Source of the DNA: a bacterium SCSIO 12696
GTDB lineage: Bacteria > Pseudomonadota > Gammaproteobacteria > Pseudomonadales > Porticoccaceae
DNA length: 64,000 nucleotides
Assembly (NCBI GenBank): GCA_024397955.1
Contig: CP073744.1
Location: forward strand, 1,736,001 to 1,800,000
Direction of reading: 5' to 3'
Numbering within the stretch: the stretch's first letter is position 1; every line of letters begins with the position of its first letter. Under the pieces are notes generated by a model. That model did no database searches and was not told where the DNA came from. It saw only the letters and a list, made by a program, of their open reading frames with translations. The position numbers were made by a program, and so were the translations under genes. Shown one piece after another: positions 37,507 through 47,245 of the stretch.

Positions 37507-38415
37507 TTGAGCCAGTCTTTATCGCAAAAAAACAGTTTTCACAATGTGGAGCAGGCCCAGATACCGGTCGACAGTGGCGGCGACCAACTGGGCTTTGCCC
37601 TGTTCCTGGCTATTGCGGTCCATGCGCTGATTATCTTTGGTATTGGCTTTACCATCGCCCTGTCGCAACCGCCAGCCACCAGCCTTGAAGTGACTCTGGC
37701 ACAGCACAATGCCCAGAAAGAACCGGATCGCGCTGACTTTCTGGCACAGCACAACCAACAGGGCAGTGGCGACCAGGCAGAAAAGTCGCAAATGACCACC
37801 GACCGCCTCGCCGACCTGCCTGCACCCAGCGTGCAAGATACTCAGCCAGTATCCACCACGCCGCAGCAACAGCGCCACACAGAGGCCACTGCATTGTTGA
37901 CCACCACAGGCTTTAGCGAGCGCAGCGTCAGCGACGCAGAGCGCGCCGAACAAGACAGTGGCGAGCAACAGGAAAATCTCAATCAATCCACCCTGACCGA
38001 ACTGGCCAGCCTGCAAGCCCGGCTGGATCAGCAGCGCCAGGAATACAGCCGCATGCCACGCATCAACCGGCTGACTGCCGCCAGCACCCGCTCTGCGGAA
38101 GAAGCTGCTTATATGCACTACTGGGTACAGCGCATTGAGCAGACCGGCAACAGCCATTATCCGGAAGAAGCGCGGCGCCGGGGCATATTCGGCGATTTGC
38201 GCCTGGCGGTCACCCTGTTACCCGGCGGCAACGTGGAAAGCATTGAAATCCTGCAAAGCTCTGGCCAGGCCATTCTCGACCAGGCGGCGATTCGAATTGT
38301 GCGTCAGGCGGCACCGTTCCAAGCCTTCCCGGATGAGCTCAAAGACTGGGACAAATTTGAGATTATCCGCACCTGGCAATTTATCGCGGGAAATCAACTG
38401 AAGACCGGCAGTTAA
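37507..38415 (+). CDS. TonB family energy transducer (TonB3-like)
   Basis: A protein of about 302 residues: a short cytoplasmic N-terminus, one membrane helix (about 29-51), a Gln/Ser-rich periplasmic linker (about 55-205) and a C-terminal TonB domain (Y-P-E-E-A-R-R-R-G near 217). It should couple the proton gradient through ExbBD to outer-membrane transport. The same slot after gshB holds tonB3 in Pseudomonas, a gene linked to twitching motility. There is no ATG; TTG 37507 (M-S-Q-S start) is my choice, and TTG 37480, overlapping gshB, is the alternative. Ribosome-binding sites are weak for both. Confidence 0.85.
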   Translation: MSQSLSQKNSFHNVEQAQIPVDSGGDQLGFALFLAIAVHALIIFGIGFTIALSQPPATSLEVTLAQHNAQKEPDRADFLAQHNQQGSGDQAEKSQMTTDRLADLPAPSVQDTQPVSTTPQQQRHTEATALLTTTGFSERSVSDAERAEQDSGEQQENLNQSTLTELASLQARLDQQRQEYSRMPRINRLTAASTRSAEEAAYMHYWVQRIEQTGNSHYPEEARRRGIFGDLRLAVTLLPGGNVESIEILQSSGQAILDQAAIRIVRQAAPFQAFPDELKDWDKFEIIRTWQFIAGNQLKTGS

Positions 38416-38494
38416 AAAAGCACTGTCATTGCGAGGAGCAAAGGGACGGATTCGACTATTGAAATCCCGCCATCACAACCCAATACTTACCACC

Positions 38495-39100
38495 ATGAAA
38501 GCCAAACGCACTTCCAACCTGATACCGCCCAACGAAGAAGTTCGCAGCGGTAGCCTGCGGGATCACTTTTTGCTCGCCATGCCGTCTTTGGCGGATGGCA
38601 ATTTTTCGGAAGCGCTGATATACATTTGCGACCACAGCAAAGAGGGGGCGATGGGCCTGGTGATCAACCGCCCTATGGATGTTCCACTCAGCACCGTGTT
38701 TGAGCAAATGCAGCTTCAAGGCAACACTCAACTCGATAGCCAGCCGCTGCTCTCCGGCGGCCCAGTCAGCACCGAACGTGGCTTTGTGCTGCACCGGGGC
38801 ACCGGCCAGCGCTGGGAGTCCACCATGGAAGTCTCTCCACAGGTATGCCTTACTGCATCAAGGGACATCATTGCTGATATGGCTGCTGGCAATGGCCCCA
38901 GCGATGCATTAGTGGTTTTGGGCTACGCCGGCTGGGGGCCGGATCAGCTGGAAAAAGAAATTGCCGAAAATGCCTGGCTAACGGTACCGGCGGACTCCGA
39001 CATTATCTTTAGCATCCCTTTCGCTGAGCGCAATCAGGCCGCAGCCGCAAGCATTGGCGTGAACCTGCAACATCTTAGCCACAGCTTTGGCCGTGCTTAA
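38495..39100 (+). CDS. yqgE: YqgE/AlgH family protein
   Basis: A 201-residue UPF0301 protein. The family motifs are L-R-D-H-F-L-L-A-M-P, E-A-L-I-Y-I-C-D-H, G-A-M-G-L-V-I-N-R-P and L-L-S-G-G-P-V. Its biochemical role is unknown; in Pseudomonas the name AlgH comes from effects on alginate. I chose ATG 38495; the frame extends 22 codons upstream without family similarity. It precedes ruvX as in most gammaproteobacteria. Confidence 0.93.
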   Translation: MKAKRTSNLIPPNEEVRSGSLRDHFLLAMPSLADGNFSEALIYICDHSKEGAMGLVINRPMDVPLSTVFEQMQLQGNTQLDSQPLLSGGPVSTERGFVLHRGTGQRWESTMEVSPQVCLTASRDIIADMAAGNGPSDALVVLGYAGWGPDQLEKEIAENAWLTVPADSDIIFSIPFAERNQAAAASIGVNLQHLSHSFGRA

Positions 39101-39117
39101 AAAATGCTTTTGATTAG

Positions 39118-39549
39118 ATGTTAGCCTCCGTTAAAACCCTGCTCGCCTTCGACTACGGCACCCGCTCCATCGGCGTTGCCGTCGGCCAAACGATCACTTG
39201 CAGCGCACGACCACTGACCGAGCTGCGTGCCAAAGATGGCACCCCCAACTGGGACGAGTTAAAAAAGCTATTGGATGAATGGCAACCGGAGTTGGTGCTG
39301 GTGGGGCTGCCGCTGAATATGGACGGCAGTGAAAGTGACTTTGCCACCCGAGCCCGGAAATTTGCCCGCAGACTCCACGGGCGCTTTGGTTCGCGGGTAT
39401 TAATGGTGGATGAGCGACTAACTACACAAGAAGCCAAATCTATGGCCGGCCACCAGCAAAGCTATCGGGATAATCCCGTGGATGCCATTGCTGCGCAGTT
39501 GATTTTGGAGAGCTGGCTATCAGAGCCGGATTGCGGGCGGGAGCCTTAA
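39118..39549 (+). CDS. ruvX: RuvX/YqgF, Holliday junction resolvase-like nuclease
   Basis: A 143-residue RNase H-fold protein. The first acidic motif F-D-Y-G-T-R-S-I-G-V-A-V-G, the V-G-L-P-L-N-M-D-G-S motif, D-E-R-L-T-T and the last D-A-I-A-A-Q are in place. YqgF has been implicated in 16S rRNA pre-processing. It sits 17 bases after yqgE; convergent pilU follows across a palindromic repeat. Confidence 0.95.
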   Translation: MLASVKTLLAFDYGTRSIGVAVGQTITCSARPLTELRAKDGTPNWDELKKLLDEWQPELVLVGLPLNMDGSESDFATRARKFARRLHGRFGSRVLMVDERLTTQEAKSMAGHQQSYRDNPVDAIAAQLILESWLSEPDCGREP

Positions 39550-39557
39550 CAGCCACG

Positions 39558-39717
39558 AGCGGCGGGCTACGGGCTACGAGTAGGTTGAGCGCGCCCAAAA
39601 GACTACGCAGGAACAATGTAGGTCGCCCTTTAGGGCGTCAAGCAAAGCATAAGGCCTGAAATTTTTGACGGGCTAAAGCCCGACCTACACTCTGCTCGCA
39701 GCCCGAAGCCCGCCGCT
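39558..39717. repeat. Nested inverted repeat between ruvX and pilU
   Basis: Two pairs of imperfect inverted arms fit inside each other. The outer arms are 39558-39580 (AGCGGCGGGCTACGGG...) and 39695-39717, with two mismatches in 23 bases. The inner arms are 39617-39640 (GTAGGTCGCCC...GGGCGTCA) and 39666-39688, and each inner arm is itself a small palindrome around TTTA/TAAA. The inner unit resembles GTAGGTCGGGCTT-type repetitive palindromes seen between genes in many gammaproteobacteria. It lies between convergent genes and could serve as a terminator. Confidence 0.75.
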
Positions 39718-39720
39718 TTT

Positions 39721-40866
39721 TCAAAAATTCCTAAACGGATCCATTTCCTGCTCCTCTTCCACCTGCAAATCATCGGCGGCATTGGACAGGTAGTTGGCAT
39801 CGGTTTCCGACTGCAGTTTGATCATCAAGCGCAGGTCGTTTTTCGAATCGGCGTGAGACAGAGCATCTTCGTAAGAAATAATGCCCTGGTCATACAGGCG
39901 GTAGAGTGCCTGGTCGAAAGTCTGCATGCCCTGCTCGGTTGAGTTGGTCATCACTTCCTTGATTTTATGTACGTCGCCTTTGCGAATCAGGTCGCTCACC
40001 AGCGGCGTGTTGATTAATATTTCAATAGCGGCGCGGCGACCACTGCCGTCGGCGGTGGGGATCAGCTGCTGGGCCACCATGGCCTTCATGTTCAGTGACA
40101 AGTCCATCCACAATTGCTGGTGACGGTCTTCCGGGAAGAAGTGCAGAATACGATCCAGCGCCTGGTTGGCGTTATTGGCGTGCAGTGTAGCCATCACCAA
40201 GTGGCCGGTTTCGGCAAAAGTAACCGCATGCTCCATGGTTTCCCGGGAGCGAATCTCACCGATCAGAATCACATCCGGCGCCTGCCGCAAGGTGTTTTTC
40301 AGGGCCACCTCAAAGGATTCTGTATCCACCCCCACTTCCCGCTGGGTGATGATGCAACCCCGGTGTTGGTGCACAAATTCGATGGGGTCTTCAATGGTGA
40401 TGATATGGCCTTTGGAATTGTTGTTGCGGTAGCCAATCATCGAGGCCAGCGATGTGGATTTACCGGTACCGGTGGCCCCCACAAAAATAATAATGCCGCG
40501 CTTGGTACCGGACAGATCCGCCAAAATTGGAGGCAGGTGCAAATCTTCAAAGCTGGGAATTTTGGTTTCGATGCGACGCAACACCATACCTACGTGGTTG
40601 CGCTGGTAAAACGCGCTGACCCGGAAGCGGCCGAGGCCGGTGGAGCTGATGGCAAAGTTGAGCTCTTTGCTGCGCATAAACTCCTTGCGCTGGTCGTTGT
40701 CCATCACCGACAGCACCGCCTCGCGGGCTTTCTCCGGGCTCATGGGGCCGGAGTTCACCGGCATCAGCTGGCCATTCACTTTCACACAGGGAGGCACACC
40801 CGCAGTAATAAAAAGGTCTGAGGCCTTTTTTTCCACCATCAGTTTTAGCAGTTTGTCGAAATCCAT
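39721..40866 (-). CDS. pilU: PilU, PilT-dependent pilus retraction ATPase
   Basis: A 381-residue hexameric secretion-type ATPase. It has an N-terminal PAS-like domain, Walker A G-A-T-G-T-G-K-S-T (about 130-138), the Asp box, Walker B L-I-G-E-I-R-S and the H-A-N-N His box. PilU works only together with PilT and raises retraction force. The Glu-rich C-terminal tail after L-Q-V-E-E-E-Q-E-M fits PilU. It follows pilT by 80 bases on the same strand. Confidence 0.95.
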   Translation of the reverse strand: MDFDKLLKLMVEKKASDLFITAGVPPCVKVNGQLMPVNSGPMSPEKAREAVLSVMDNDQRKEFMRSKELNFAISSTGLGRFRVSAFYQRNHVGMVLRRIETKIPSFEDLHLPPILADLSGTKRGIIIFVGATGTGKSTSLASMIGYRNNNSKGHIITIEDPIEFVHQHRGCIITQREVGVDTESFEVALKNTLRQAPDVILIGEIRSRETMEHAVTFAETGHLVMATLHANNANQALDRILHFFPEDRHQQLWMDLSLNMKAMVAQQLIPTADGSGRRAAIEILINTPLVSDLIRKGDVHKIKEVMTNSTEQGMQTFDQALYRLYDQGIISYEDALSHADSKNDLRLMIKLQSETDANYLSNAADDLQVEEEQEMDPFRNF

Positions 40867-40946
40867 GATTGTTACCTCGCCCTGTTGTTATTAATTATTC
40901 GCTGTATGTCATGCTGAGCATCGAGAGCAATGACCACCTGACAAGC

Positions 40947-41981
40947 TTAGAAATCATCCGGGATCTTGGCTTTCTCACGGGCCTGCTCGCGGGTAATCAC
41001 TTTTTGCCCAACCAGCTTGTGCAGGCACTGATCCATGGTTTGCATACCCAGCTGGCCGCCGGTCTGGATGGCCGAGTACATCTGCGCCACTTTGTCTTCG
41101 CGAATCAGGTTACGAATAGCCGGGGTGCCCACCATGATTTCGTGAGCGGCCACCCGGCCACCGCCGATTTTCTTCATCAACGTCTGGGCGATTACCGCCT
41201 GCAGGGATTCCGACAACATGGCCCGCACCATGGATTTTTCCGCCGCCGGGAACACGTCGATAATCCGGTCGATGGTTTTTGCCGCTGAGTTGGTGTGCAG
41301 GGTGCCAAACACCAAGTGACCGGTTTCGGCAGCGGTCAGGGCCAGGCGAATGGTTTCCAGGTCGCGGAGCTCGCCCACCAGAATCACGTCCGGGTCTTCC
41401 CGCAACGCGGAGCGCAGAGCTTCGTTAAAGCCGTGGGTGTCTTTGTGCACTTCTCGCTGGTTAACCAGGCACTTCTTACTTTCGTGGACGAATTCGATGG
41501 GGTCTTCCACCGTGAGGATGTGCTGGTAGCGGTTTTCGTTGACGTAATCCACCATCGCCGCCAGGGTGGTACTTTTACCGGAGCCGGTGGGGCCGGTGAC
41601 CAGCACCAGACCTCGTGGCAACATGGACAGGTCGCGGAAGATCTGGCCAAAGCCCAGGTCTTCCATGGTCAGCACCCGTGACGGAATAGTACGGAATACG
41701 GCACCGGCACCGCGATTCTGGTTAAAGGCGTTTACCCGGAAACGGGCGACACCGGGTACCTCAAACGAAAAGTCGGTTTCCAGAAATTCTTCAAAGTCAC
41801 GGCGCTGTTTGTCGTTCATGATTTCATAAACCAGCGCGTGAACCTGACGGTGATCCATGGGAGGCAGGTTAATGCGGCGTATATCGCCATCAATACGAAT
41901 CATCGGCGGCAAGCCTGCAGAAATATGCAAGTCGGAAGCGCCCTGCTTAACGCTAAACGCCAACAGCTCGGTAATATCCAT
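40947..41981 (-). CDS. pilT: PilT, type IV pilus retraction ATPase
   Basis: A 344-residue retraction motor. It starts with the usual M-D-I-T-E-L-L-A-F-S-V, and has Walker A G-P-T-G-S-G-K-S-T (about 130-138), Walker B L-V-G-E-L-R-D, the His box and the A-I-R-N-L-I-R-E motif required for retraction. It powers twitching motility and is the output target of the Pil-Chp pathway upstream in this window. Divergent from yggS, as in Pseudomonas. Confidence 0.98.
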   Translation of the reverse strand: MDITELLAFSVKQGASDLHISAGLPPMIRIDGDIRRINLPPMDHRQVHALVYEIMNDKQRRDFEEFLETDFSFEVPGVARFRVNAFNQNRGAGAVFRTIPSRVLTMEDLGFGQIFRDLSMLPRGLVLVTGPTGSGKSTTLAAMVDYVNENRYQHILTVEDPIEFVHESKKCLVNQREVHKDTHGFNEALRSALREDPDVILVGELRDLETIRLALTAAETGHLVFGTLHTNSAAKTIDRIIDVFPAAEKSMVRAMLSESLQAVIAQTLMKKIGGGRVAAHEIMVGTPAIRNLIREDKVAQMYSAIQTGGQLGMQTMDQCLHKLVGQKVITREQAREKAKIPDDF

Positions 41982-42069
41982 CCGTACGTCCTAGTTAGTT
42001 ATTTTTGATTAGAATTATTTCTTTAAAATTAGGTGCTTTAAAATAGCCACTTTTATCGAGCCCTAGTAT

Positions 42070-42816
42070 ATGCCTCCTAATACCGCCAATGTAACCTCCA
42101 TTCGTGACGATCTGGCCGCTGTTCAAGGGCGTATTGTCGACTCCGCAGTGGCTGCCGGTCGCAGCCCCTCCGACGTCGCCTTACTCGCAGTCAGTAAAAC
42201 CAAACCGGTATCCGCTATCTTGGCTGCCTGGCAGGCAGGCCAACGCCGTTTTGGCGAAAACTACTTGCAAGAAGCCCTGGAAAAGATCGAACAGCTACAG
42301 GGTAAAGGCATTGAATGGCATTTTATCGGCCCCCTGCAGAGCAATAAAACCCGCCAGGCAGCAGAAAACTTTGATTGGGTTCACACTATCGACCGAATCA
42401 AGATTGCCCGGCGACTGAATGAACAACGCCCGGCCTCAATGGCACCGTTGAACATCTGCTTGCAGGTGAATATCGACGCCGAAGCGAGCAAATCCGGTAT
42501 CCGCCCCGATGATGTGTTTGAACTGGCCGGGGAAATTGTAGCTTTGGATCGCCTGCGCCTACGTGGCCTGATGGCCATTCCCAGCCCTTGCAGCGACCCG
42601 CAAAAACAGCGCCTGCCCTTTGCCAGACTGGCACAACTGCTGGATAATCTGCGCCGCCGACACCCGGATTACCCGGGGCTGGATACCCTCTCCATGGGCA
42701 TGTCCGGCGACATGGGCACCGCCATCAGGGAAGGCGCCACCATGGTGCGAATCGGCACCGACATTTTTGGCAAAAGGTCACCACAGGGTGGCACAAACCG
42801 AGGTAACAATGACTGA
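42070..42816 (+). CDS. yggS: YggS family PLP homeostasis protein
   Basis: A 248-residue PLP-binding TIM-barrel protein (PLPBP/PROSC family). The PLP lysine is Lys43 in A-V-S-K-T-K-P; F-G-E-N-Y-L-Q-E-A and W-H-F-I-G-P-L-Q-S-N-K also fit, and S-M-G-M-S-G-D-M lies near the end. It keeps PLP and branched-chain amino acid pools balanced and has no known catalysis. The last 8 bases overlap proC. Confidence 0.95.
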   Translation: MPPNTANVTSIRDDLAAVQGRIVDSAVAAGRSPSDVALLAVSKTKPVSAILAAWQAGQRRFGENYLQEALEKIEQLQGKGIEWHFIGPLQSNKTRQAAENFDWVHTIDRIKIARRLNEQRPASMAPLNICLQVNIDAEASKSGIRPDDVFELAGEIVALDRLRLRGLMAIPSPCSDPQKQRLPFARLAQLLDNLRRRHPDYPGLDTLSMGMSGDMGTAIREGATMVRIGTDIFGKRSPQGGTNRGNND

Positions 42817-43639
42817 AGCAAACCGCTCAACGCGCATCGCTTTTATCGGCGCTGGCAATATGGCAGGCAGCCTGATTGGTGGTTTGCTGGCCAATGGCCA
42901 CCCCAAAGAGGCGCTGCGCGCTTGCACTCGCACCCCAGAGAGCGCGACGCGAGTTGCTGAGCAGTTTGATATCCACTGTGATACCGACAACGCTGCCGCC
43001 GCCCGCTGGGCAGACATCGTGGTACTGGCCGTCAAGCCTCAGAGTATGCGCGATTTGTGCTTGCAATTGACCAGCAGCCTGGATCATCAACCACTGTTGA
43101 TTTCGGTAGCTGCCGGTATCACTACAGAGCTGATGGATCAATGGCTTGGCGGCAAACGCGCCATTGTACGGGCCATGCCCAATACACCCTCACTGCTGCA
43201 CAGCGGTGCTGCGGGCCTGTTTGCCAATGCGGGGGTTTCTGACCAACAGCGCAGCCAGGCGCAACAACTATTGGAAGCCGTGGGTATTGCCGAATGGGTG
43301 GAGCAGGAAGAGCTGATGGATGCGGTCACCGCTGTCGCGGGCAGTGGCCCCGCTTACTATTTCCTGCTGATGGAGTTGATGGAAAAAGTGGCCAAAGAAC
43401 TGGGCCTGCCGGCGGACAGCGCCCGCCGCCTTACTCTGCAAACCGCACTGGGAGCCGCTCGCATGGCTACGGAAGGAGAACACAGCCCTGCGGAGCTGCG
43501 CCAGCGAGTAACTTCCAAGAAAGGTACCACTGACCGTGCCATTACCACCTTCCTAAATGAAGGCCTTGAGGATACCATTCGCAACGGAATTACCGGCGCT
43601 CGGGATCGAGGCCGGGAAATGGCGGCCGAAAACCAATAA
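42809..43639 (+). CDS. proC: Pyrroline-5-carboxylate reductase
   Basis: A 276-residue NAD(P)H-dependent enzyme for the last step of proline synthesis. It has I-G-A-G-N-M-A-G-S-L-I near the start, A-V-K-P-Q, M-P-N-T-P and the signature around V-T-S-K-K-G-T-T-D-R-A-I. Start is ATG 42809 inside the end of yggS, giving an 8-base overlap; the open frame upstream of this is yggS shadow. Confidence 0.97.
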   Translation: MTEANRSTRIAFIGAGNMAGSLIGGLLANGHPKEALRACTRTPESATRVAEQFDIHCDTDNAAAARWADIVVLAVKPQSMRDLCLQLTSSLDHQPLLISVAAGITTELMDQWLGGKRAIVRAMPNTPSLLHSGAAGLFANAGVSDQQRSQAQQLLEAVGIAEWVEQEELMDAVTAVAGSGPAYYFLLMELMEKVAKELGLPADSARRLTLQTALGAARMATEGEHSPAELRQRVTSKKGTTDRAITTFLNEGLEDTIRNGITGARDRGREMAAENQ

Positions 43640-43711
43640 GTACCCAAACAGACACAAAAATACGCACCCACATAATAGAGACGGAACAGGCTCTGCAACG
43701 GATATAGACCC

Positions 43712-44260
43712 ATGGCATTTATCAACGACATCATCAGTTTTGTCGGCGGCTTCTACTGTTACCTGTTGATGGCGCGGCTGCTACTGCAGATCGCTCAGGC
43801 AGACTTTTACAACCCCATTTCGCAGATGATCGTGCGTTTTACTGCACCTATTGTCCATCCGCTGCAAAAAATACTGCCACCCATTGGCCGCTTTAACAGC
43901 GCCACCTTCGTGGTGATATTGCTGATACAAGCAGTGATTGCCGGGCTGACCTTCGGCTTTGGCGGCCCCCTGGGGTTGCTGGTATACGCCGGTTACCTGA
44001 CCGTACAAACTGCCCTGCATGTTTACCTGTTCAGTTTTTTTGTGATTTTTATTGCCAGCTGGGTAGCACCCATGTCCAATCACCCGGGGTTACAGCTGGT
44101 GCACCAGATCGCCGAACCCCTGATTCGCCCTATTCGCAATCTGATTCCACCGGTAGGCGGCTTGGATTTCAGCCTGATGATTACCATGTTCGCTCTGTGG
44201 ATGGTGGACAAACACTTACTCAACCCCCTGTTTGGGGCGTTACTGGCCGCGGTGCAATAA
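43712..44260 (+). CDS. yggT: YggT family membrane protein
   Basis: A 182-residue integral membrane protein with two YggT repeats, each with a hydrophobic hairpin. The motif N-P-I-S-Q-M-I-V-R-F-T-A-P in the first half is echoed by H-Q-I-A-E-P-L-I-R-P-I-R-N-L-I-P-P in the second. It is thought to play a part in osmotic or envelope homeostasis. It lies in the conserved proC-yggT-metX order, 3 bases before metX. Confidence 0.92.
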   Translation: MAFINDIISFVGGFYCYLLMARLLLQIAQADFYNPISQMIVRFTAPIVHPLQKILPPIGRFNSATFVVILLIQAVIAGLTFGFGGPLGLLVYAGYLTVQTALHVYLFSFFVIFIASWVAPMSNHPGLQLVHQIAEPLIRPIRNLIPPVGGLDFSLMITMFALWMVDKHLLNPLFGALLAAVQ

Positions 44261-44263
44261 ACC

Positions 44264-45481
44264 ATGGCAGAACAAATTCCAGAAGACTGGCCCAACGAAT
44301 CCATCGGCGTTGTCGAACCTCAGCTGTTTGAATTTGACGAACCTCTGGAGCTGGCCTGTGGCCGTACCCTGACGAAATACGAGCTGGTGGTGGAAACCTA
44401 CGGGGAGCTCAATAGCGACTGCAGCAATGGCGTGCTGATTTGCCACGCCCTGTCTGGCCACCATCACGCCGCCGGCTACCACCACAAGGGCGACAACAAG
44501 CCGGGTTGGTGGAACCACTACATTGGCCCCGGCAAACCCATCGATACGGATAAGTTCTTTGTCGTATCACTGAATAATATTGGCGGCTGCCACGGCAGCA
44601 CAGGCCCCAGCACCACCAACCCCGCCACCGACAAACCCTGGGGGCCCAGTTTTCCACCGTTGCGGGTCAGGGATTGGGTGAACAGCCAGGCGCGCCTGGC
44701 GGATCGCCTGGGCATTGACAAGTGGGCCGCGGTGATTGGCGGCAGCCTCGGCGGCATGCAAGCCATGCGCTGGGCACTGCTGTATCCAGAGCGGCTGCGC
44801 CACTGTGTGGTCATCGCTTCGTCGATGAAACTCAGCGCCCAGAATATCGCCTTTAACGAAACCGCACGGCGAGCCATCACTTCAGACCGCGACTACCACG
44901 ACGGCGACTACCTGGGCCACCAGACCACCCCCAAGCGGGGCCTCGCTCTGGCGCGGATGATCGGCCATATCACTTACCTGTCTGATGAGCTCATGGGCAG
45001 TCGTTTTGGTCGGGAGTTGCGCAGCGGCAATCTGCAAAATGGCGGCAACGGCGACGCCCCTATTGAGTTTCAGGTGGAAAGCTACCTGCGCCACCAAGGG
45101 GACAAGTTCTCCGGTTTGTTCGACGCCAACACCTACCTGCTGATGACCAAAGCGCTGGATTACTTTGATCTGGCCAGGGATTACGAGCAAGACCCGGTAA
45201 CCGCTTTTAAGAGCGCCCAGTGCGATTTTCTGGTGGTGTCATTCAGCAGTGACTGGCGCTTTGCCCCAGAGCGCTCCAAAGAGTTAGTCGATGCGCTGAT
45301 CGCAGCGGGTCGCAACGTCAGTTACGCGGACATCAAATCTCCCCACGGCCACGACGCTTTCCTGCTCCCTGATGAACGCTATGGGGCGGTGCTGGGCAAT
45401 TACATGCAGGGTATTGCCGAGCAACTAGCCGCTGTGTCACCAACCCCCGAGCAATCAACCACTGCAGAAGGGAGCGAATAA
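44264..45481 (+). CDS. metX: Homoserine O-acyltransferase MetX
   Basis: A 405-residue alpha/beta-hydrolase-fold enzyme that acylates homoserine in methionine synthesis. The nucleophile Ser is in [10 protein letters not shown] (about residue 163), with Asp in S-S-D-W and His in S-P-H-G-H-D-A-F near the C-terminus. MetX enzymes that travel with metW in Pseudomonas-like bacteria can use succinyl-CoA rather than acetyl-CoA, so the acyl donor is left open. Its stop directly abuts the metW start. Confidence 0.95.
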   Translation: MAEQIPEDWPNESIGVVEPQLFEFDEPLELACGRTLTKYELVVETYGELNSDCSNGVLICHALSGHHHAAGYHHKGDNKPGWWNHYIGPGKPIDTDKFFVVSLNNIGGCHGSTGPSTTNPATDKPWGPSFPPLRVRDWVNSQARLADRLGIDKWAAVIGGSLGGMQAMRWALLYPERLRHCVVIASSMKLSAQNIAFNETARRAITSDRDYHDGDYLGHQTTPKRGLALARMIGHITYLSDELMGSRFGRELRSGNLQNGGNGDAPIEFQVESYLRHQGDKFSGLFDANTYLLMTKALDYFDLARDYEQDPVTAFKSAQCDFLVVSFSSDWRFAPERSKELVDALIAAGRNVSYADIKSPHGHDAFLLPDERYGAVLGNYMQGIAEQLAAVSPTPEQSTTAEGSE

Positions 45482-46072
45482 GTGCGCGTCGACTTTCATA
45501 TTCTGCAGCAGTGGGTGGCCCCCAACAGCCGGGTTCTCGACCTGGGTTGTGGCGACGGCAGCTTGTTGAGGGCCCTCAAGGAAAACCATCGGGTAGAAGG
45601 CTATGGCCTGGAAATTGACCCCGGGCAGATTACCGCCTGTATTCGCAACGGCGTTAATGTGATCGAGAAAAACCTCGACAATGGCCTGGAAAATTTTGCC
45701 GACAACAGCTTTGATACCGTGATCATGACCCAGGCCCTGCAAGTGATGCGCGCCCCCCACCTGGTGCTGGAAGAGATGCTGCGAGTGGGCAAAGCCTGCA
45801 TCGTCACCTTCCCCAATTTTGGTAATTGGCGCGCCCGTTGCCACCTGATGTTTCGCGGCGGCATGCCGGTCACTAAGCAACTCACTTACCAGTGGTACGA
45901 TACGCCCAACATTCACTTCTGCACCGTGAGTGACTTTGAGTCCTTGTGCCAGCAAATGGGTATTCGTATTCTGGATCGACAAATGGCCGCGTCCCAAGCA
46001 CCGGATCGGCAGCTCAGAGGCGTATGGCCCAACCTGTTTGCCGAAACGGCTATTTATCACCTCAGTCGCTAA
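45482..46072 (+). CDS. metW: Methionine biosynthesis protein MetW
   Basis: A 196-residue SAM-dependent methyltransferase-fold protein with V-L-D-L-G-C-G-D-G-S-L-L and D-T-V-I-M-T-Q-A-L-Q-V. It is needed for full MetX activity in several bacteria. Start is GTG 45482, immediately after the metX stop, with GGGAG upstream inside metX. Confidence 0.95.
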   Translation: MRVDFHILQQWVAPNSRVLDLGCGDGSLLRALKENHRVEGYGLEIDPGQITACIRNGVNVIEKNLDNGLENFADNSFDTVIMTQALQVMRAPHLVLEEMLRVGKACIVTFPNFGNWRARCHLMFRGGMPVTKQLTYQWYDTPNIHFCTVSDFESLCQQMGIRILDRQMAASQAPDRQLRGVWPNLFAETAIYHLSR

Positions 46073-46117
46073 GGTGCTTATACCTTTTGGCCACCATCAG
46101 GCAAAACGGAGGTTTAC

Positions 46118-46552
46118 ATGAAACACTTCTACACAGTCATCGCCGCTGCACTGCTGGCATTCAGCGCTCAGGCCGCTGAGCGAAACTACAAGATTAACGA
46201 CGGCAACAAAATCTTCTACAGCGCCTTTAACAGCAGTTTTATCCTGCCGGAAATCGCCGCTGCCAACGACATCGTTCGCAGCAAGAACCGCGGGCTGGTG
46301 AATATCGCTGTAGTCCCCGTAGATAAAGCAAGCGGCGGCATACAGGCGTTGGTGAAAGGCACCGTATCCAACCTGTTGCAACAATCCCAAAAACTCGAAT
46401 TTTTCGAAGTGCGCGAAGGCGACGTGGTGTACTACCTGGCATCGTTCAAATTCGATAACAAAGACGCTCTGACCTTCAAAATTGACGTCACCGCGAACCC
46501 CAACAAGCCCAGCTATCGGGTACAGTTTCAGCAAACTTTCTACCAGGACTGA
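46118..46552 (+). CDS. DUF4426 periplasmic protein
   Basis: A 144-residue protein with a signal peptide ending in A-Q-A-A (about residue 19) and a DUF4426 domain. The F-x-S-x-F-I-L-P-E-I-A segment is characteristic. Function unknown. The gene lies between metW and rdgB, as in Pseudomonas (PA0388). A good GGAGG box precedes the ATG. Confidence 0.88.
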   Translation: MKHFYTVIAAALLAFSAQAAERNYKINDGNKIFYSAFNSSFILPEIAAANDIVRSKNRGLVNIAVVPVDKASGGIQALVKGTVSNLLQQSQKLEFFEVREGDVVYYLASFKFDNKDALTFKIDVTANPNKPSYRVQFQQTFYQD

Positions 46553-46557
46553 TTCCC

Positions 46558-47151
46558 ATGTCTGAAAAAATCGTATTGGCCAGTGGCAATGCCGGAAAAC
46601 TCAATGAATTCCAACAACTGCTGGCCGACTGCGATATCGACGTGGTGCCACAGTCCGATTTTTCCGTGCCCGAAGTGGAAGAAACCGGGCGCACCTTTGT
46701 GGAAAACGCTATCCTCAAAGCCCGTTGTGCCTCCCACTATGCCGGGCTGCCCGCCATCGCCGATGACTCCGGCCTGGAAGTGGATCATCTGAAAGGGGCT
46801 CCGGGCATTTACTCCGCTCGCTTCTCCGGAGAAGGTGCCACCGACGCCCGCAACAACCAGAAACTGTTGGAACTGATGCAGGATGTACCGGAAGAGCAGC
46901 GCACCGCCCGCTTCCAGTGTCTGCTGGTGTACCTGCGCCACCCGGATGACCCCACCCCATTGATCTGCCAAGGCACCTGGGAAGGCCGTATTCTGTTTGA
47001 GCCCAAAGGGGAAAGTGGCTTCGGCTACGACCCGTTGTTTTTGGTGCCAGAACACAATTGCGCCAGCGCGGAGTTACCCAAGATCGTAAAAAATCAGATT
47101 AGCCATAGAGGTAAGGCAATGACCAATTTACTGCAAAGATTAAAAATCTGA
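46558..47151 (+). CDS. rdgB: dITP/XTP pyrophosphatase
   Basis: A 197-residue Ham1/RdgB protein that removes dITP and XTP from the nucleotide pool. Visible motifs are [10 protein letters not shown], the T-F-V-E-N-A segment, A-D-D-S-G-L-E-V and G-F-G-Y-D-P-L-F, ending with S-H-R-G-K-A. In relatives it is followed directly by hemW; here a pentapeptide gene lies in between. Confidence 0.97.
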   Translation: MSEKIVLASGNAGKLNEFQQLLADCDIDVVPQSDFSVPEVEETGRTFVENAILKARCASHYAGLPAIADDSGLEVDHLKGAPGIYSARFSGEGATDARNNQKLLELMQDVPEEQRTARFQCLLVYLRHPDDPTPLICQGTWEGRILFEPKGESGFGYDPLFLVPEHNCASAELPKIVKNQISHRGKAMTNLLQRLKI

Positions 47152-47245
47152 TAGTTTCTAGAGCGGACAAGCAACAGTCCACACCTATTTTTGAGCCAAG
47201 CTACTATAGTTAAATAATCGTTATCTCTTCCCAAGGATGCATCCA

